Shown piece after piece: positions 1 through 6,198 of a DNA stretch of 6,308 nt. The DNA comes from Alphaproteobacteria bacterium. Lineage in GTDB: Bacteria; Pseudomonadota; Alphaproteobacteria; Elsterales; Elsteraceae. The position numbers and the translations under genes are program-made. Location: positions 1 to 6,308 of the forward strand of contig JAAFHH010000193.1 of NCBI GenBank assembly GCA_013297545.1. Direction: 5' to 3'. Under the pieces are notes generated by a model that did not search any database, was not told the origin of the DNA, and saw only the letters and a program-made list of their open reading frames with translations. Numbering within the stretch: position 1 is the stretch's first letter; each line of letters opens with the position of its first letter.

Positions 1-611
1 GCCTCGACCTGCGGTTGCAGGTCGACCAGCCGAGTGGCGGACAGGCCGGAGAACAACAGGGTGGTCGCACTGCTGGCGGTTTCCGCCCACAGCGAGGTGC
101 GCAGATCGAGGCCCGGGATTTCCGACGCCGCCGCCATCGTCACCGCCTCGCGGATCGCGACGGACTGGGTGTAGAGCCGTTCGCGCACGACGATCAGCGC
201 CAGCCGGCGGGAACGCTGGTCGCCGAGCGTGCGCAAGGCATCCTGGATCGCTTGGGCCAGGCGCTGCAGGCGCGCCAGATCCTGGCCGCCGGACGCAACC
301 CCCTCGAGCTTGGCGAGCCGCAGGCGGAGTGCGGCCAACCGGTCCGTGATGCGGAACTGCACTGCTTCCAGTTCGAACTGGGTGCCAACCGCCAGCACGG
401 CTGGCGCTTCGGCGACAATCGCCTGCACGTCGACCGACACTTGCGTTGCATCGATCAACGCCGGCAGCCGGTTGTCGACAATCGTGTTGGTCGCCCGGCC
501 AAAATCGGCGAGCGCAGTCGCCCCCAGCCAGAGTGCGACGCCAGCCGACGCCGCCACTGCCATCACCGCTAAAAACAACCGCGCGCCAACGCCCAGGCGA
601 AACTGCTGCAT
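1..611 (-). CDS. Membrane-bound sensor protein, TorS-like periplasmic domain (N-terminal part only)
   Basis: The reading frame opens at ATG 611-609 on the minus strand and stays open to the left edge, giving 203 residues with no stop, so the gene is cut by the window. AGAGGAG lies 5 nt upstream of the ATG and supports this start. Residues about 12-34 form an N-terminal membrane helix after a short basic stretch (R5, R11). Residues about 40-203 are soluble, helical and rich in Leu/Ala/Gln, beginning with NRLPALIDA at 47-55. An N-terminal membrane helix followed by a long helical bundle resembles the periplasmic sensor region of TorS-type hybrid histidine kinases. The second membrane helix, HAMP and output domain would lie beyond the edge. 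The output could therefore be a histidine kinase, a cyclase, a diguanylate cyclase or a chemoreceptor; the sequence shown does not decide. It is divergent from the DsrE-like gene. I am sure that it is a gene, moderately sure of the sensor type, and do not know the output. Confidence 0.8.
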   Translation of the reverse strand, partial: MQQFRLGVGARLFLAVMAVAASAGVALWLGATALADFGRATNTIVDNRLPALIDATQVSVDVQAIVAEAPAVLAVGTQFELEAVQFRITDRLAALRLRLAKLEGVASGGQDLARLQRLAQAIQDALRTLGDQRSRRLALIVVRERLYTQSVAIREAVTMAAASEIPGLDLRTSLWAETASSATTLLFSGLSATRLVDLQPQVE

Positions 612-698
612 GCCTGCTCCTCTGCAGTGGTGGAGCGTACTGGCAGGCGATGTCAGTTCCATGACGGCGCGGCTGGACAGGGAGGCCGGGTGGAGCGG
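612..698. promoter_or_regulatory. Divergent intergenic region between sensor and DsrE-like gene
   Basis: This 87-bp gap separates two genes that point away from each other, so promoters for both should lie in it or overlap the gene starts. The ribosome binding site of the sensor gene (minus strand) is at 617-623. A purine-rich AGGGAGG at 679-685 and GGAG at 692-695 serve the plus-strand gene. I see no convincing pair of -35 and -10 hexamers on either strand. GCCTGC at 612-617 is repeated inverted as GCAGGC further right, but the arms are short. The assignment rests on gene orientation alone. Confidence 0.35.
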
Positions 699-1100
699 AT
701 GCTGGCGGCCATGCCCAAGCCCCCCCTCGCCATCGCCATTCACGCTGACGCCTACGACCGGGTGCACTACGCGCTGGTGCTGGCCGCCACGGCCGCGGCG
801 ATGGGGCGCACGGCGACCCTGTTCTTTGCAGGCCCGGCCGTGCGCGCCCTGGTGGCCGACGGGTGGCGCGATCTCCCCGGGGCGGATCAGGATGAGGATC
901 GCCTTGAACTCGGCACGGTCGGCTTTGTCGAATTGCGCGACGCCTGTCGCGATCTCGGCGTGAAGGTGATCGCGTGTGAGGCGGATTTGCGCATCGCCCG
1001 GGTGCCGGCAGCCCGCCTGGATCCCGCCTGGGGTGCCGATGTCGCAGGGGCCGCGAGTTTCTTGGCGGCGGGCGATCAAGGCCAGGTTCTGTTCATCTAA
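699..1100 (+). CDS. DsrE/DsrF-like family protein
   Basis: A 133-residue cytosolic protein of the size expected for the DsrE/DsrF/YchN fold. Members of this fold act in sulfur relay or are small proteins of unknown role. The pattern fits: a first beta strand (PLAIAIHADAYDRVHYAL, residues 9-26), a long helix ending AAMGRT, a second strand TLFFAG (40-45), then an acidic loop, a helix ELRDACRDLG (78-87), and the strand VKVIACEADL (88-97) carrying a cysteine. Cys93 sits where many family members have a conserved or sulfur-carrying Cys; Cys83 is a second one. The end, SFLAAGDQGQVLFI, is typical of the family's C-terminal helix and strand. No other sulfur-oxidation gene is in view, so a dsr pathway role is not supported. 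The start is uncertain. ATG 699 has GGAG only 3 nt upstream; GTG 690 has AGGGAGG 4 nt upstream; ATG 711 lacks a site. The frame also extends up to GTG 627, but that extension does not look like the family. The efflux gene follows 60 nt downstream. Confidence 0.8.
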   Translation: MLAAMPKPPLAIAIHADAYDRVHYALVLAATAAAMGRTATLFFAGPAVRALVADGWRDLPGADQDEDRLELGTVGFVELRDACRDLGVKVIACEADLRIARVPAARLDPAWGADVAGAASFLAAGDQGQVLFI

Positions 1101-1160
1101 GCCCTAGGCAAGGACTGCCGAGTGACGGCACCCGGCGCATTCGGTTAACCTTTGGCGCAC

Positions 1161-2591
1161 ATGCGTGTGTCGTTCGCCCTTTCGACGTTTGGCGTCGTCT
1201 TCACCCTCGCGGGTTGCAGCGTGGGGCCGGACTATGAGCCCCCGACCCTGGCCGTGCCGGGTGCCTTTCGCGGCGATATCGCACGACCTGCGCCTGCATC
1301 GGCGCCAGCGACCGTGACGCCCGACGCGGCGCGGCCGCTCGCCACCCTCGATCCCTGGTGGCGGCGCCTCGAAGACCCGCAGCTCAACGCGCTGATCGAA
1401 CGCGGGCTCGCCAACAACAATGATGTCCGCATCGCGGTGGTCCGGCTGCGGCAAGCCGTGACCCAGCGCGATGGCGCGTCGGCCAGCTACCTGCCGACCT
1501 TGAACTTCGCGAACTCGCTCAACCGCCGGCGCACACCCACCGACGGGGAACGCCAGGGGGAGCGCGCCCAGACCCGCGATGCCTTCCGCGTCGGCATTGA
1601 TGCCAGTTGGGAAGTCGATCTGGTCGGCCGGCGCGACCGCGCGTTCGAAGCAGCCGACGCCGGCACGGCCGCCGCCCAGATGGCACTGGCGGACGCGCGT
1701 CTGTCGCTCTCGGGCGAGATGGCGCGCAACTACATCCAGCTGCGCGCCCTGCAGCAGCGCCTGGACATTGCCGAGCGCGGCGTCAAAACCGCGTTTGACA
1801 CCCTGGACGCCACCCGCCGCCTGCAGGCGGAGGGGGCAACCACGCGCATCGCCGTAGTCGAAGCGGAAGCCGAGTACGAGCGGGCGCGGGCCCGCGTGCC
1901 GGTGCTGCGCGCGGCCATGCAGCGCAGCATCCACCGCATCGGCGTGCTGGCCGGCGAAGGCCCGGCCGATCGGGTGGACGATCTGGTGCGGCGCGAACCA
2001 CTGCCCAAAGCACCGCCCCTGCCAGACCTCGGCTTGCCCTCGGATCTGGTGCAGCGCCGCCCGGATCTGCGCCGGGCCGAACGCGACCTTGCGGCCGCAA
2101 CCGCGCGCATTGGGGTCGCGGCTTCAGAATTCTATCCGCGCTTCAATCTGACCGGGGGTTTGGGGCCGCAGACGGCGGTGTTGTCGGCACTGCCGGGTGG
2201 GCTTGCCTGGACCATTGGCTCGGCGCTGTTGATGCCGCTGTTCGATGGCGGGCGGATCCGCGCCAATGTCGAACTCGCCGAAGCACGCCAGGTGGAGGCG
2301 GGCTTGGTGTTCCACCAAACCCTGCTGGTTGCCCTGCAGGAAGTTGAAGGCAACCTGGTTGGTTATCAGAGCGAGGATGAGCGCATCGAGATCCTCGGCC
2401 GGGCCCGTGTGCTCGCCGAAGAAAGCCTGCGGGCGGCGGATCAGCGCTTCCAGGATGGCGAAATCAGCCTGTTTGAACGCTTCGACATCCAGCGTCAGTT
2501 CCAATCAACCGACGATGATCTGGTGCAAGCGCGCGAAACCCAGTTGCTCAGCCTGGTCGCCCTGGTGCGGGCGCTGGGCGGCAACTGGTAG
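1161..2591 (+). CDS. NodT-family outer-membrane efflux lipoprotein (TolC-like)
   Basis: A 476-residue outer-membrane channel of tripartite efflux systems. It would form a trimeric beta-barrel and alpha-barrel tunnel fed by an inner-membrane pump through a periplasmic adaptor. The N-terminus is a lipoprotein signal: hydrophobic residues 4-18 end in the lipobox LAGC with Cys19 as lipid site, followed by the usual VGPDYEPP. A Pro/Ala-rich linker (about 41-60) leads to the family motif WWRRLEDPQLNALI at 66-79. SWEVDLVGRRDR follows at about 149-160, and the second repeat carries PSDLVQRRPDLRRAE near 292 and then ATARIGVAASEFYP. PLFDGGRIRANVELAEA follows, and the protein ends LVRALGGNW. All expected blocks are present, so it is full length. 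The start is ATG 1161; a TTG at 1152 is the alternative, and neither has a clear Shine-Dalgarno site. No RND, ABC or MFS pump and no adaptor gene lies beside it, so the substrate is unknown. The family is certain. Confidence 0.95.
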   Translation: MRVSFALSTFGVVFTLAGCSVGPDYEPPTLAVPGAFRGDIARPAPASAPATVTPDAARPLATLDPWWRRLEDPQLNALIERGLANNNDVRIAVVRLRQAVTQRDGASASYLPTLNFANSLNRRRTPTDGERQGERAQTRDAFRVGIDASWEVDLVGRRDRAFEAADAGTAAAQMALADARLSLSGEMARNYIQLRALQQRLDIAERGVKTAFDTLDATRRLQAEGATTRIAVVEAEAEYERARARVPVLRAAMQRSIHRIGVLAGEGPADRVDDLVRREPLPKAPPLPDLGLPSDLVQRRPDLRRAERDLAAATARIGVAASEFYPRFNLTGGLGPQTAVLSALPGGLAWTIGSALLMPLFDGGRIRANVELAEARQVEAGLVFHQTLLVALQEVEGNLVGYQSEDERIEILGRARVLAEESLRAADQRFQDGEISLFERFDIQRQFQSTDDDLVQARETQLLSLVALVRALGGNW

Positions 2592-2594
2592 CGA

Positions 2595-2741
2595 TCAGGC
2601 GAACTGCAGCGCGATCGCGTAGAGGATCACGACGAACACCAGGATGCACGCACCTTGCGTGATCAGCATCGGCATCGCGTGCCCGAAGCCCGGGTCATCG
2701 CTGTCGATGACGATCGGCTTGGTATCGTGGGTGCTGGCCAT
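2595..2741 (-). CDS. Small single-pass membrane protein, 48 residues, function unknown
   Basis: A short reading frame starts at ATG 2741-2739 and ends with TGA at 2597-2595. A full GGAGG lies 7 nt upstream of the ATG, the best ribosome binding site in the window, and this is the main reason to believe the gene. The product starts MASTHDTKPIVIDSDD, a polar and acidic N-terminus of about 20 residues, followed by one hydrophobic segment at about 24-47 (PMLITQGACILVFVVILYAI), and ends with LQFA. There is one cysteine, Cys32, at the membrane edge. I do not recognise a family. It is the third minus-strand gene in a row, 79 nt after the large envelope protein, and may be co-transcribed with it or have its own promoter (a TTGACG hexamer reads on the minus strand at 2806-2801, with no good -10). 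Its stop lies 3 nt from the stop of the convergent efflux gene. It could be a regulatory micro-membrane protein or a subunit of a membrane complex. Confidence 0.65.
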   Translation of the reverse strand: MASTHDTKPIVIDSDDPGFGHAMPMLITQGACILVFVVILYAIALQFA

Positions 2742-2748
2742 GGTCGGT

Positions 2749-2753
2749 CCTCC
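2749..2753 (-). promoter_or_regulatory. Ribosome binding site of the 48-residue membrane protein
   Basis: On the minus strand GGAGG stands 7 nt before ATG 2741. A perfect anti-Shine-Dalgarno match at ideal spacing, in front of a frame that encodes a clean membrane helix, is the evidence that this small gene is real. Confidence 0.65.
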
Positions 2754-2820
2754 GAAGCGGGCGGTGCGCTGGCAAGAGAGGGCCTGAGGTCGCCCGCCCT
2801 CGTCAAGTCTGTGGGTGGGG

Positions 2821-4611
2821 TTAGGGGTCAGTCGTCAGCGTGATGCCGAAGGTATCGGCCGCCGCATCGGGCGCTTCCTGCAACAAGCGGATCGTGGTGT
2901 CGAGCCGCATCGGGCGGGACGGTGCGAACACGGCCGTCACCGTGGCGGGTGTTTGCAAGAACCGCGCGAGCACACTGGCGGCCGCTTGCGAGGCTGGACC
3001 GCGGCCCGATCGCCGAACGGTCTGCTCCAACGCCAGTGGCATCAGCATCTGCAATTGCGCGGCCGGCAGACCGGTCGCGCGACCAGCGGCAGCGAAGCCA
3101 AGCGCCACCAGCCCCTGGTCCCGGTAGGTGAGGCGCGCATGCTCGACCCGCACGGGTCCCCAGCCGGTGACAGCACTCGCTGCTGGCGGTGCCAGGGCGA
3201 GCCACGCCGCACTGTCCACCAGATCAAGCGCCAAGGTCGCTTCGCCCGCGTCCGCGATCTGCAGTTCGATCGTGACGGCCAGCCGCCGGTTGTCGTCAGC
3301 GGCAGTCATGGTGAGCGCGGTTGTAGCCGTCACCCGCTCGCGCCCGGCCAGCACGCCGTACGGGACAGCGGCCTGTGCAGTGGAGGAGGGGTGATAGACC
3401 AGTGGGCCGATTTCAATGCGCTGATCAGCGTACCAGGCCGACGGTGGCGAGGCCGATTTCGCGTCGAACGTCGCACGCGCTAGGCTTACGCGACCAACAT
3501 CCGGTGCTTCGACCAAGAGATCGCTGAGCGCGAAGCTGCCGGTCGGCAGCGGGCCGGCATCGCGCGCGACGCCGGTAAAGCCGGTGAGCGCCAGCCGGCC
3601 GACCCGGGCTTCGAACACCGGCGAGGTGACGCTCAGCGTGCGTGCCTCAACAGCGTCGATCTTGCTGCCGATCCAGCCGCGGACTGTTGCTGATTGCGCC
3701 GTCGACACCCGGCGTTCGCTTGGTTCCTCGGCGCGCAGCGATGAGAGGCGCGCGGCCCCGATCGAAACACTGGTCAGCCATTCGATCAGTCGATCGGCCC
3801 CGCGCGGGCTTGCCCGCTCGGTCAGACCAAACGCTTCGAGGGAGAGTTCGCCAAAGGAAAGGCGTTGGTCCGCCTCCGTGGCGAACCGCACGTCGCGCAC
3901 CAGCAGGCGACCCGCGACTGGTACGGCGGCACCCGCAGCACCGCGCAGCAACTGGTCGACACCGCCGAGGGTGACGTCCTCGGCATCAAGGGCAGCGCCG
4001 AGCCAGGGGCCGACGGCCCAGGTGGTCGCCCCCAAGCGCTGGATACGGCCAGCCCCCAGACCATCGACGGTAACCACCGCCGCGGTAGCAGGAGCGGCTG
4101 CCAACTGCGCGATACCGCTTGCGACTGCGCGCTCGACGCTGAGCGCGCCCAGCCACGCCGCAAGCGGGGGATCAACATCCGCCAGCGCCAATTGCCGCAG
4201 CTGGTCTGCATCAGCAGCCGGCTTTTCCAAAGTGAGTGTGGCGATCGCCACCCGTTCGCCCGGGATCGGCGAGAGCGAGAGGCGTTCGACCTCGATCCGC
4301 CCAGCGATCGCCTGCGTGCCTGGACCGGTCGCACCCTGCAGCACCGGGCCTGGATCGGTGATCGAGAGCTCGGCTGCTTCCAGCACATGGCGGCCGTCGC
4401 GCAGCACAATGAAGTCCCGGAACGTGCCGCGCCGGCCAAGGATGTCGACGTCGAGGGCGCTGTAGGTTGCAACCGCGCCGCCCGGCAGTTGGGCGAGCGA
4501 GCGGTCGATGTCCTGGCGCACTGTGCGCTCGATGTACCAGCCCGCCGCCACCACGGCGACAGCCGACAGCACCAGGAGCCCGCCGATCGCGAAGCCCGCG
4601 CGGCGAATCAC
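2821..4611 (-). CDS. N-anchored envelope protein, AsmA/YdgA-like character, function unknown
   Basis: A protein of 596 residues from GTG 4611 to TAA 2823-2821. A basic start (VIRRAG) is followed by one membrane helix at about 7-27, leaving about 570 residues in the periplasm. This part is made of short alternating polar/hydrophobic stretches with many phrases such as LDVDILGRRGTFRDFIV, IEVERLSLSPI, ALSVERAVASGIAQL and VEHARLTYRDQGLVALG. It looks like the beta-rich repetitive folds of AsmA or YdgA/DUF945-type proteins, which are large, membrane-anchored and poorly conserved. The C-terminal part has a Leu/Ala-rich helical stretch (LPAAQLQMLMPLALEQTVRR) typical of such proteins in alphaproteobacteria. 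I cannot place it in a named family with certainty. GTG 4611 begins 4 nt after the stop of the preceding gene. TTG 4623 is an alternative that would overlap that gene by 8 nt and add four residues. Neither has a good ribosome binding site, so translational coupling to the 79-residue protein is likely. A role in lipid or envelope homeostasis is only a guess. Confidence 0.85.
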   Translation of the reverse strand: MIRRAGFAIGGLLVLSAVAVVAAGWYIERTVRQDIDRSLAQLPGGAVATYSALDVDILGRRGTFRDFIVLRDGRHVLEAAELSITDPGPVLQGATGPGTQAIAGRIEVERLSLSPIPGERVAIATLTLEKPAADADQLRQLALADVDPPLAAWLGALSVERAVASGIAQLAAAPATAAVVTVDGLGAGRIQRLGATTWAVGPWLGAALDAEDVTLGGVDQLLRGAAGAAVPVAGRLLVRDVRFATEADQRLSFGELSLEAFGLTERASPRGADRLIEWLTSVSIGAARLSSLRAEEPSERRVSTAQSATVRGWIGSKIDAVEARTLSVTSPVFEARVGRLALTGFTGVARDAGPLPTGSFALSDLLVEAPDVGRVSLARATFDAKSASPPSAWYADQRIEIGPLVYHPSSTAQAAVPYGVLAGRERVTATTALTMTAADDNRRLAVTIELQIADAGEATLALDLVDSAAWLALAPPAASAVTGWGPVRVEHARLTYRDQGLVALGFAAAGRATGLPAAQLQMLMPLALEQTVRRSGRGPASQAAASVLARFLQTPATVTAVFAPSRPMRLDTTIRLLQEAPDAAADTFGITLTTDP

Positions 4612-4615
4612 GCCC

Positions 4616-4855
4616 TCACGCAAGCTGCACCAGGAATACGACCAGGGCGATGATGACGATCAGGCCAATGCGTACGGTTGGCATCACCCAACCCGGCACT
4701 TTGCCGGACAGCAAATCCGCTGAACGGCCGAGGTCGCCGAGGTCGCGGTTCAAGCGGCCGACCGATTGCTGGATCTGTGAAAACTGCTCGACCGCCGGCC
4801 GGGTGACCGCGGGGTCAAAGCGGGTGCGGCGACGGGACTGGCGGCGGTGCTCCAT
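4616..4855 (-). CDS. Small membrane protein, 79 residues, tail-anchored topology, function unknown
   Basis: The frame runs from ATG 4855-4853 to TGA 4618-4616. The same frame stays open far upstream, antisense to the cyclase, so the start has to be chosen; ATG 4855 is the first ATG inside the divergent gap and gives a sensible protein. It has no clear Shine-Dalgarno site. The product begins very basic (MEHRRQSRRRTR), continues with an amphipathic, probably helical stretch at about 18-50 (PAVEQFSQIQQSVGRLNRDLG), and ends in one membrane helix at about 58-78 (VMPTVRIGLIVIIALVVFLVQ) followed only by LA. Basic residues before a C-terminal helix predict the N-terminus in the cytoplasm. The stop overlaps or lies 4 nt from the start of the large envelope protein, the tightest coupling in the window, so the two probably work together. 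I recognise no family. The coding status is supported by the membrane helix at the end and by the tight junction, not by homology. Confidence 0.6.
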   Translation of the reverse strand: MEHRRQSRRRTRFDPAVTRPAVEQFSQIQQSVGRLNRDLGDLGRSADLLSGKVPGWVMPTVRIGLIVIIALVVFLVQLA

Positions 4856-4936
4856 AAGGCGGCAGAGTAAGCCCTGGACGGGCCCGTGGCAACGCGCCCC
4901 ACGCCGCACCACGGCGACCCCCGTGAGGAGAGACGC
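4856..4936. promoter_or_regulatory. Divergent intergenic region between envelope operon and cyclase, with a 10-bp palindrome
   Basis: These 81 bp must serve the starts of the minus-strand membrane-protein group and the plus-strand cyclase. ACGGGCCCGT at 4878-4887 is a perfect 10-bp palindrome near the middle. A second inverted pair, CGCCG 4902-4906 and CGGCG 4912-4916, encloses a 5-nt loop just before the cyclase ribosome binding site. No recognisable sigma-70 hexamers are visible. Short GC palindromes arise easily in such DNA, so an operator role is only possible. Confidence 0.3.
4925..4930 (+). promoter_or_regulatory. Ribosome binding site that fixes the cyclase start at TTG 4937
   Basis: GAGGAG lies 6 nt before TTG 4937, an ideal spacing. 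The longer in-frame alternative, GTG 4886, has no such site and would add 17 low-complexity residues (ATRPTPHHGDPREERR) made from the intergenic and binding-site sequence. The site therefore decides for the TTG. Confidence 0.75.
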
Positions 4937-6157
4937 TTGAGCACTCTGATCCCCCTGCCGCCCTCCACCTCGCTGGCGGACCTCTACCGGCCCGGCGGCT
5001 ATGACTGGGGTGCCGTGGCCGATTGGTTCACGACCGAGGCGACCATCCTGCCCGATCTGCCCGCCCTCGTAGGCGCACTGGCTGACAGGTTGGTGGCGAT
5101 GGGCGTGCCGCTGGTGCGCTTGCGCATCGGCGCCCAGACCCTGCACCCCGAGATCGCCGCCTGGTCTGCCGGCTGGCGGGCCGACACCCAATCGGTGGAT
5201 GGCTGGACTGCCCAGCACGGTGTCACCGAAACCGCTACCTTCATCAACAGCCCGGTGCAGCACATGCGCCAGACCCAGTCGGGGCTCACGGCGCGGCTGG
5301 ATCAACTGTTGCCGGAGGTCGACCACCCGATGCTGTTCGAACTGCGCGATTTTGGGGCGATGCACTACGCGATCTTGCCCGTGCGCTTCGATCAACAGCG
5401 CGGTGGCTATCTCAGCATGGCAATCGGCGCTCCTGGGTTTGCCGAGGCGGATCTGATCAAGCTGGCGGCCCTCGGTCACGTGATCTCCGCCGGCATTGCC
5501 GTCCACGCCCACCGCCAGATCGCGGTTGCCTTGCTCGAGACCTATGTCGGCAAGCGCACGGCCAAGCGGGTGCTGAACGGCCACATCCGCCGCGGCGATG
5601 CGGATCGGATCGAGGCGGCGTTTTGGTATTCGGATCTGCGCGGCTTCACGCAGCTGTCTGAAGAGCTGCCACCCGAAGCATTGGTCGACTTGCTCAACAC
5701 CTACTTCGCGCTCGCAACCGCCGCGATCACCAGCCGTGGGGGCGAGATCTTGCAGTTTATTGGCGACGCCGTGCTCGCGGTGTTCGAAGCCGGCGACGAT
5801 GTCGGTGCGGCCTGCTCGGCGGCCATTGATGCGGCGATCGATGCCCAGAGTGCGGTCGCAGTTGAGAATTCGCGGCGCGTGCGCGCCCACCAGCCGCCGA
5901 TCCGCTTCGGCATCGGCCTGCACCATGGCGTCGTGACCTACGGCAATGTTGGTGCGTTCGACCGCTTGGGCTTCAACGCCGTTGGCCCGGCGGTCAATCG
6001 CACCGCGCGGATTGAGTCGCTGACCAAGGATGTTGGCGTCGATGTGCTGATGTCCGAAAGCTTCGCCAACCACATCCCGCACGAGACGCTGGCGATCGGA
6101 TCGCTGCCGATGAAGGGCGTGGCGGAGGCGGTGATCTTGCACCGCTTGGTCGACTGA
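4937..6157 (+). CDS. Class III adenylate/guanylate cyclase with N-terminal sensory domain, unusual Gln/Asn substrate pair
   Basis: A soluble protein of 406 residues (TTG start) that should convert ATP, or possibly GTP, to the cyclic nucleotide. There is no membrane helix. Residues about 1-195 match the N-terminal sensory region common in alphaproteobacterial cyclases of this type: TLHPEI at 68-73, then LRDFGAMHYAILPVRF at 136-151, a GAF-like beta sheet, then the linker LLETYVGKRTAKRVLNGHIRRGD (200-222). The catalytic domain follows at about 225-406. The metal-binding aspartates are in WYSDLRGFT (Asp233) and FIGDAVLAVF (Asp277). The transition-state residues are Asn354 and Arg358 in GPAVNRTARIE. 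MKG at 392-394 matches the conserved C-terminal lysine motif. At the purine-selecting positions, the residue three before the GD glycine is Gln273 rather than Lys, and the matching position before GPAVN is Asn347 rather than Asp/Thr. A homodimer with two active sites is expected. It is divergent from the membrane-protein group, and no cAMP receptor gene is nearby. The family is certain; the nucleotide product is not. Confidence 0.93.
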   Translation: MSTLIPLPPSTSLADLYRPGGYDWGAVADWFTTEATILPDLPALVGALADRLVAMGVPLVRLRIGAQTLHPEIAAWSAGWRADTQSVDGWTAQHGVTETATFINSPVQHMRQTQSGLTARLDQLLPEVDHPMLFELRDFGAMHYAILPVRFDQQRGGYLSMAIGAPGFAEADLIKLAALGHVISAGIAVHAHRQIAVALLETYVGKRTAKRVLNGHIRRGDADRIEAAFWYSDLRGFTQLSEELPPEALVDLLNTYFALATAAITSRGGEILQFIGDAVLAVFEAGDDVGAACSAAIDAAIDAQSAVAVENSRRVRAHQPPIRFGIGLHHGVVTYGNVGAFDRLGFNAVGPAVNRTARIESLTKDVGVDVLMSESFANHIPHETLAIGSLPMKGVAEAVILHRLVD

Positions 6158-6198
6158 GCGGTTTCGCCGCAGCGCTGTCGTTTGACGACGGGGGCGTC

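Noticed and set aside
229..963. 244-residue plus-strand frame across the sensor and DsrE-like genes
   Set aside because: The translation is low-complexity, rich in Arg/Ala/Ser/Pro, has no domain, and overlaps two better-supported genes, one on the opposite strand.
1116..1130. Hairpin TGCCG-agtga-CGGCA after the DsrE-like gene as a terminator
   Set aside because: The stem has only 5 bp and no T run follows, so it is not a convincing intrinsic terminator.
1104..1934. 276-residue minus-strand frame inside the efflux gene
   Set aside because: It is fully antisense to the NodT-family protein, whose motifs are continuous on the plus strand; the shadow product is His/Gly/Arg-rich with no recognisable pattern.
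2610..2619. CGCGATCGCG palindrome (contains a HIP1-like octamer)
   Set aside because: It lies within the small gene's coding sequence. Only isolated copies are seen, not the dense repetition that marks HIP1 in cyanobacteria.
2757..2797. Inverted repeat GCGGGCG / CGCCCGC between the envelope gene and the 48-residue protein
   Set aside because: Seven-bp arms with a 27-nt loop and no T tract. In such GC-rich DNA this is weak evidence for a terminator or attenuator.
4238..4251. Perfect 14-bp palindrome GTGGCGATCGCCAC
   Set aside because: It lies inside a coding region and encodes ordinary residues (VAIAT). About one such palindrome is expected by chance in a GC-rich window of this size.
3584..4465. 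293-residue plus-strand frame opposite the large envelope protein
   Set aside because: It is a Ser/Arg/Ala-rich shadow frame without domain or ribosome binding site. The minus-strand product has a proper membrane anchor and balanced composition.
4616..6142. 508-residue minus-strand frame antisense to the cyclase
   Set aside because: The plus-strand cyclase covers it with clear catalytic motifs. The antisense frame is open only because stops are rare opposite GC-rich codons. Only its last 79 codons, outside the cyclase, are kept as a gene.
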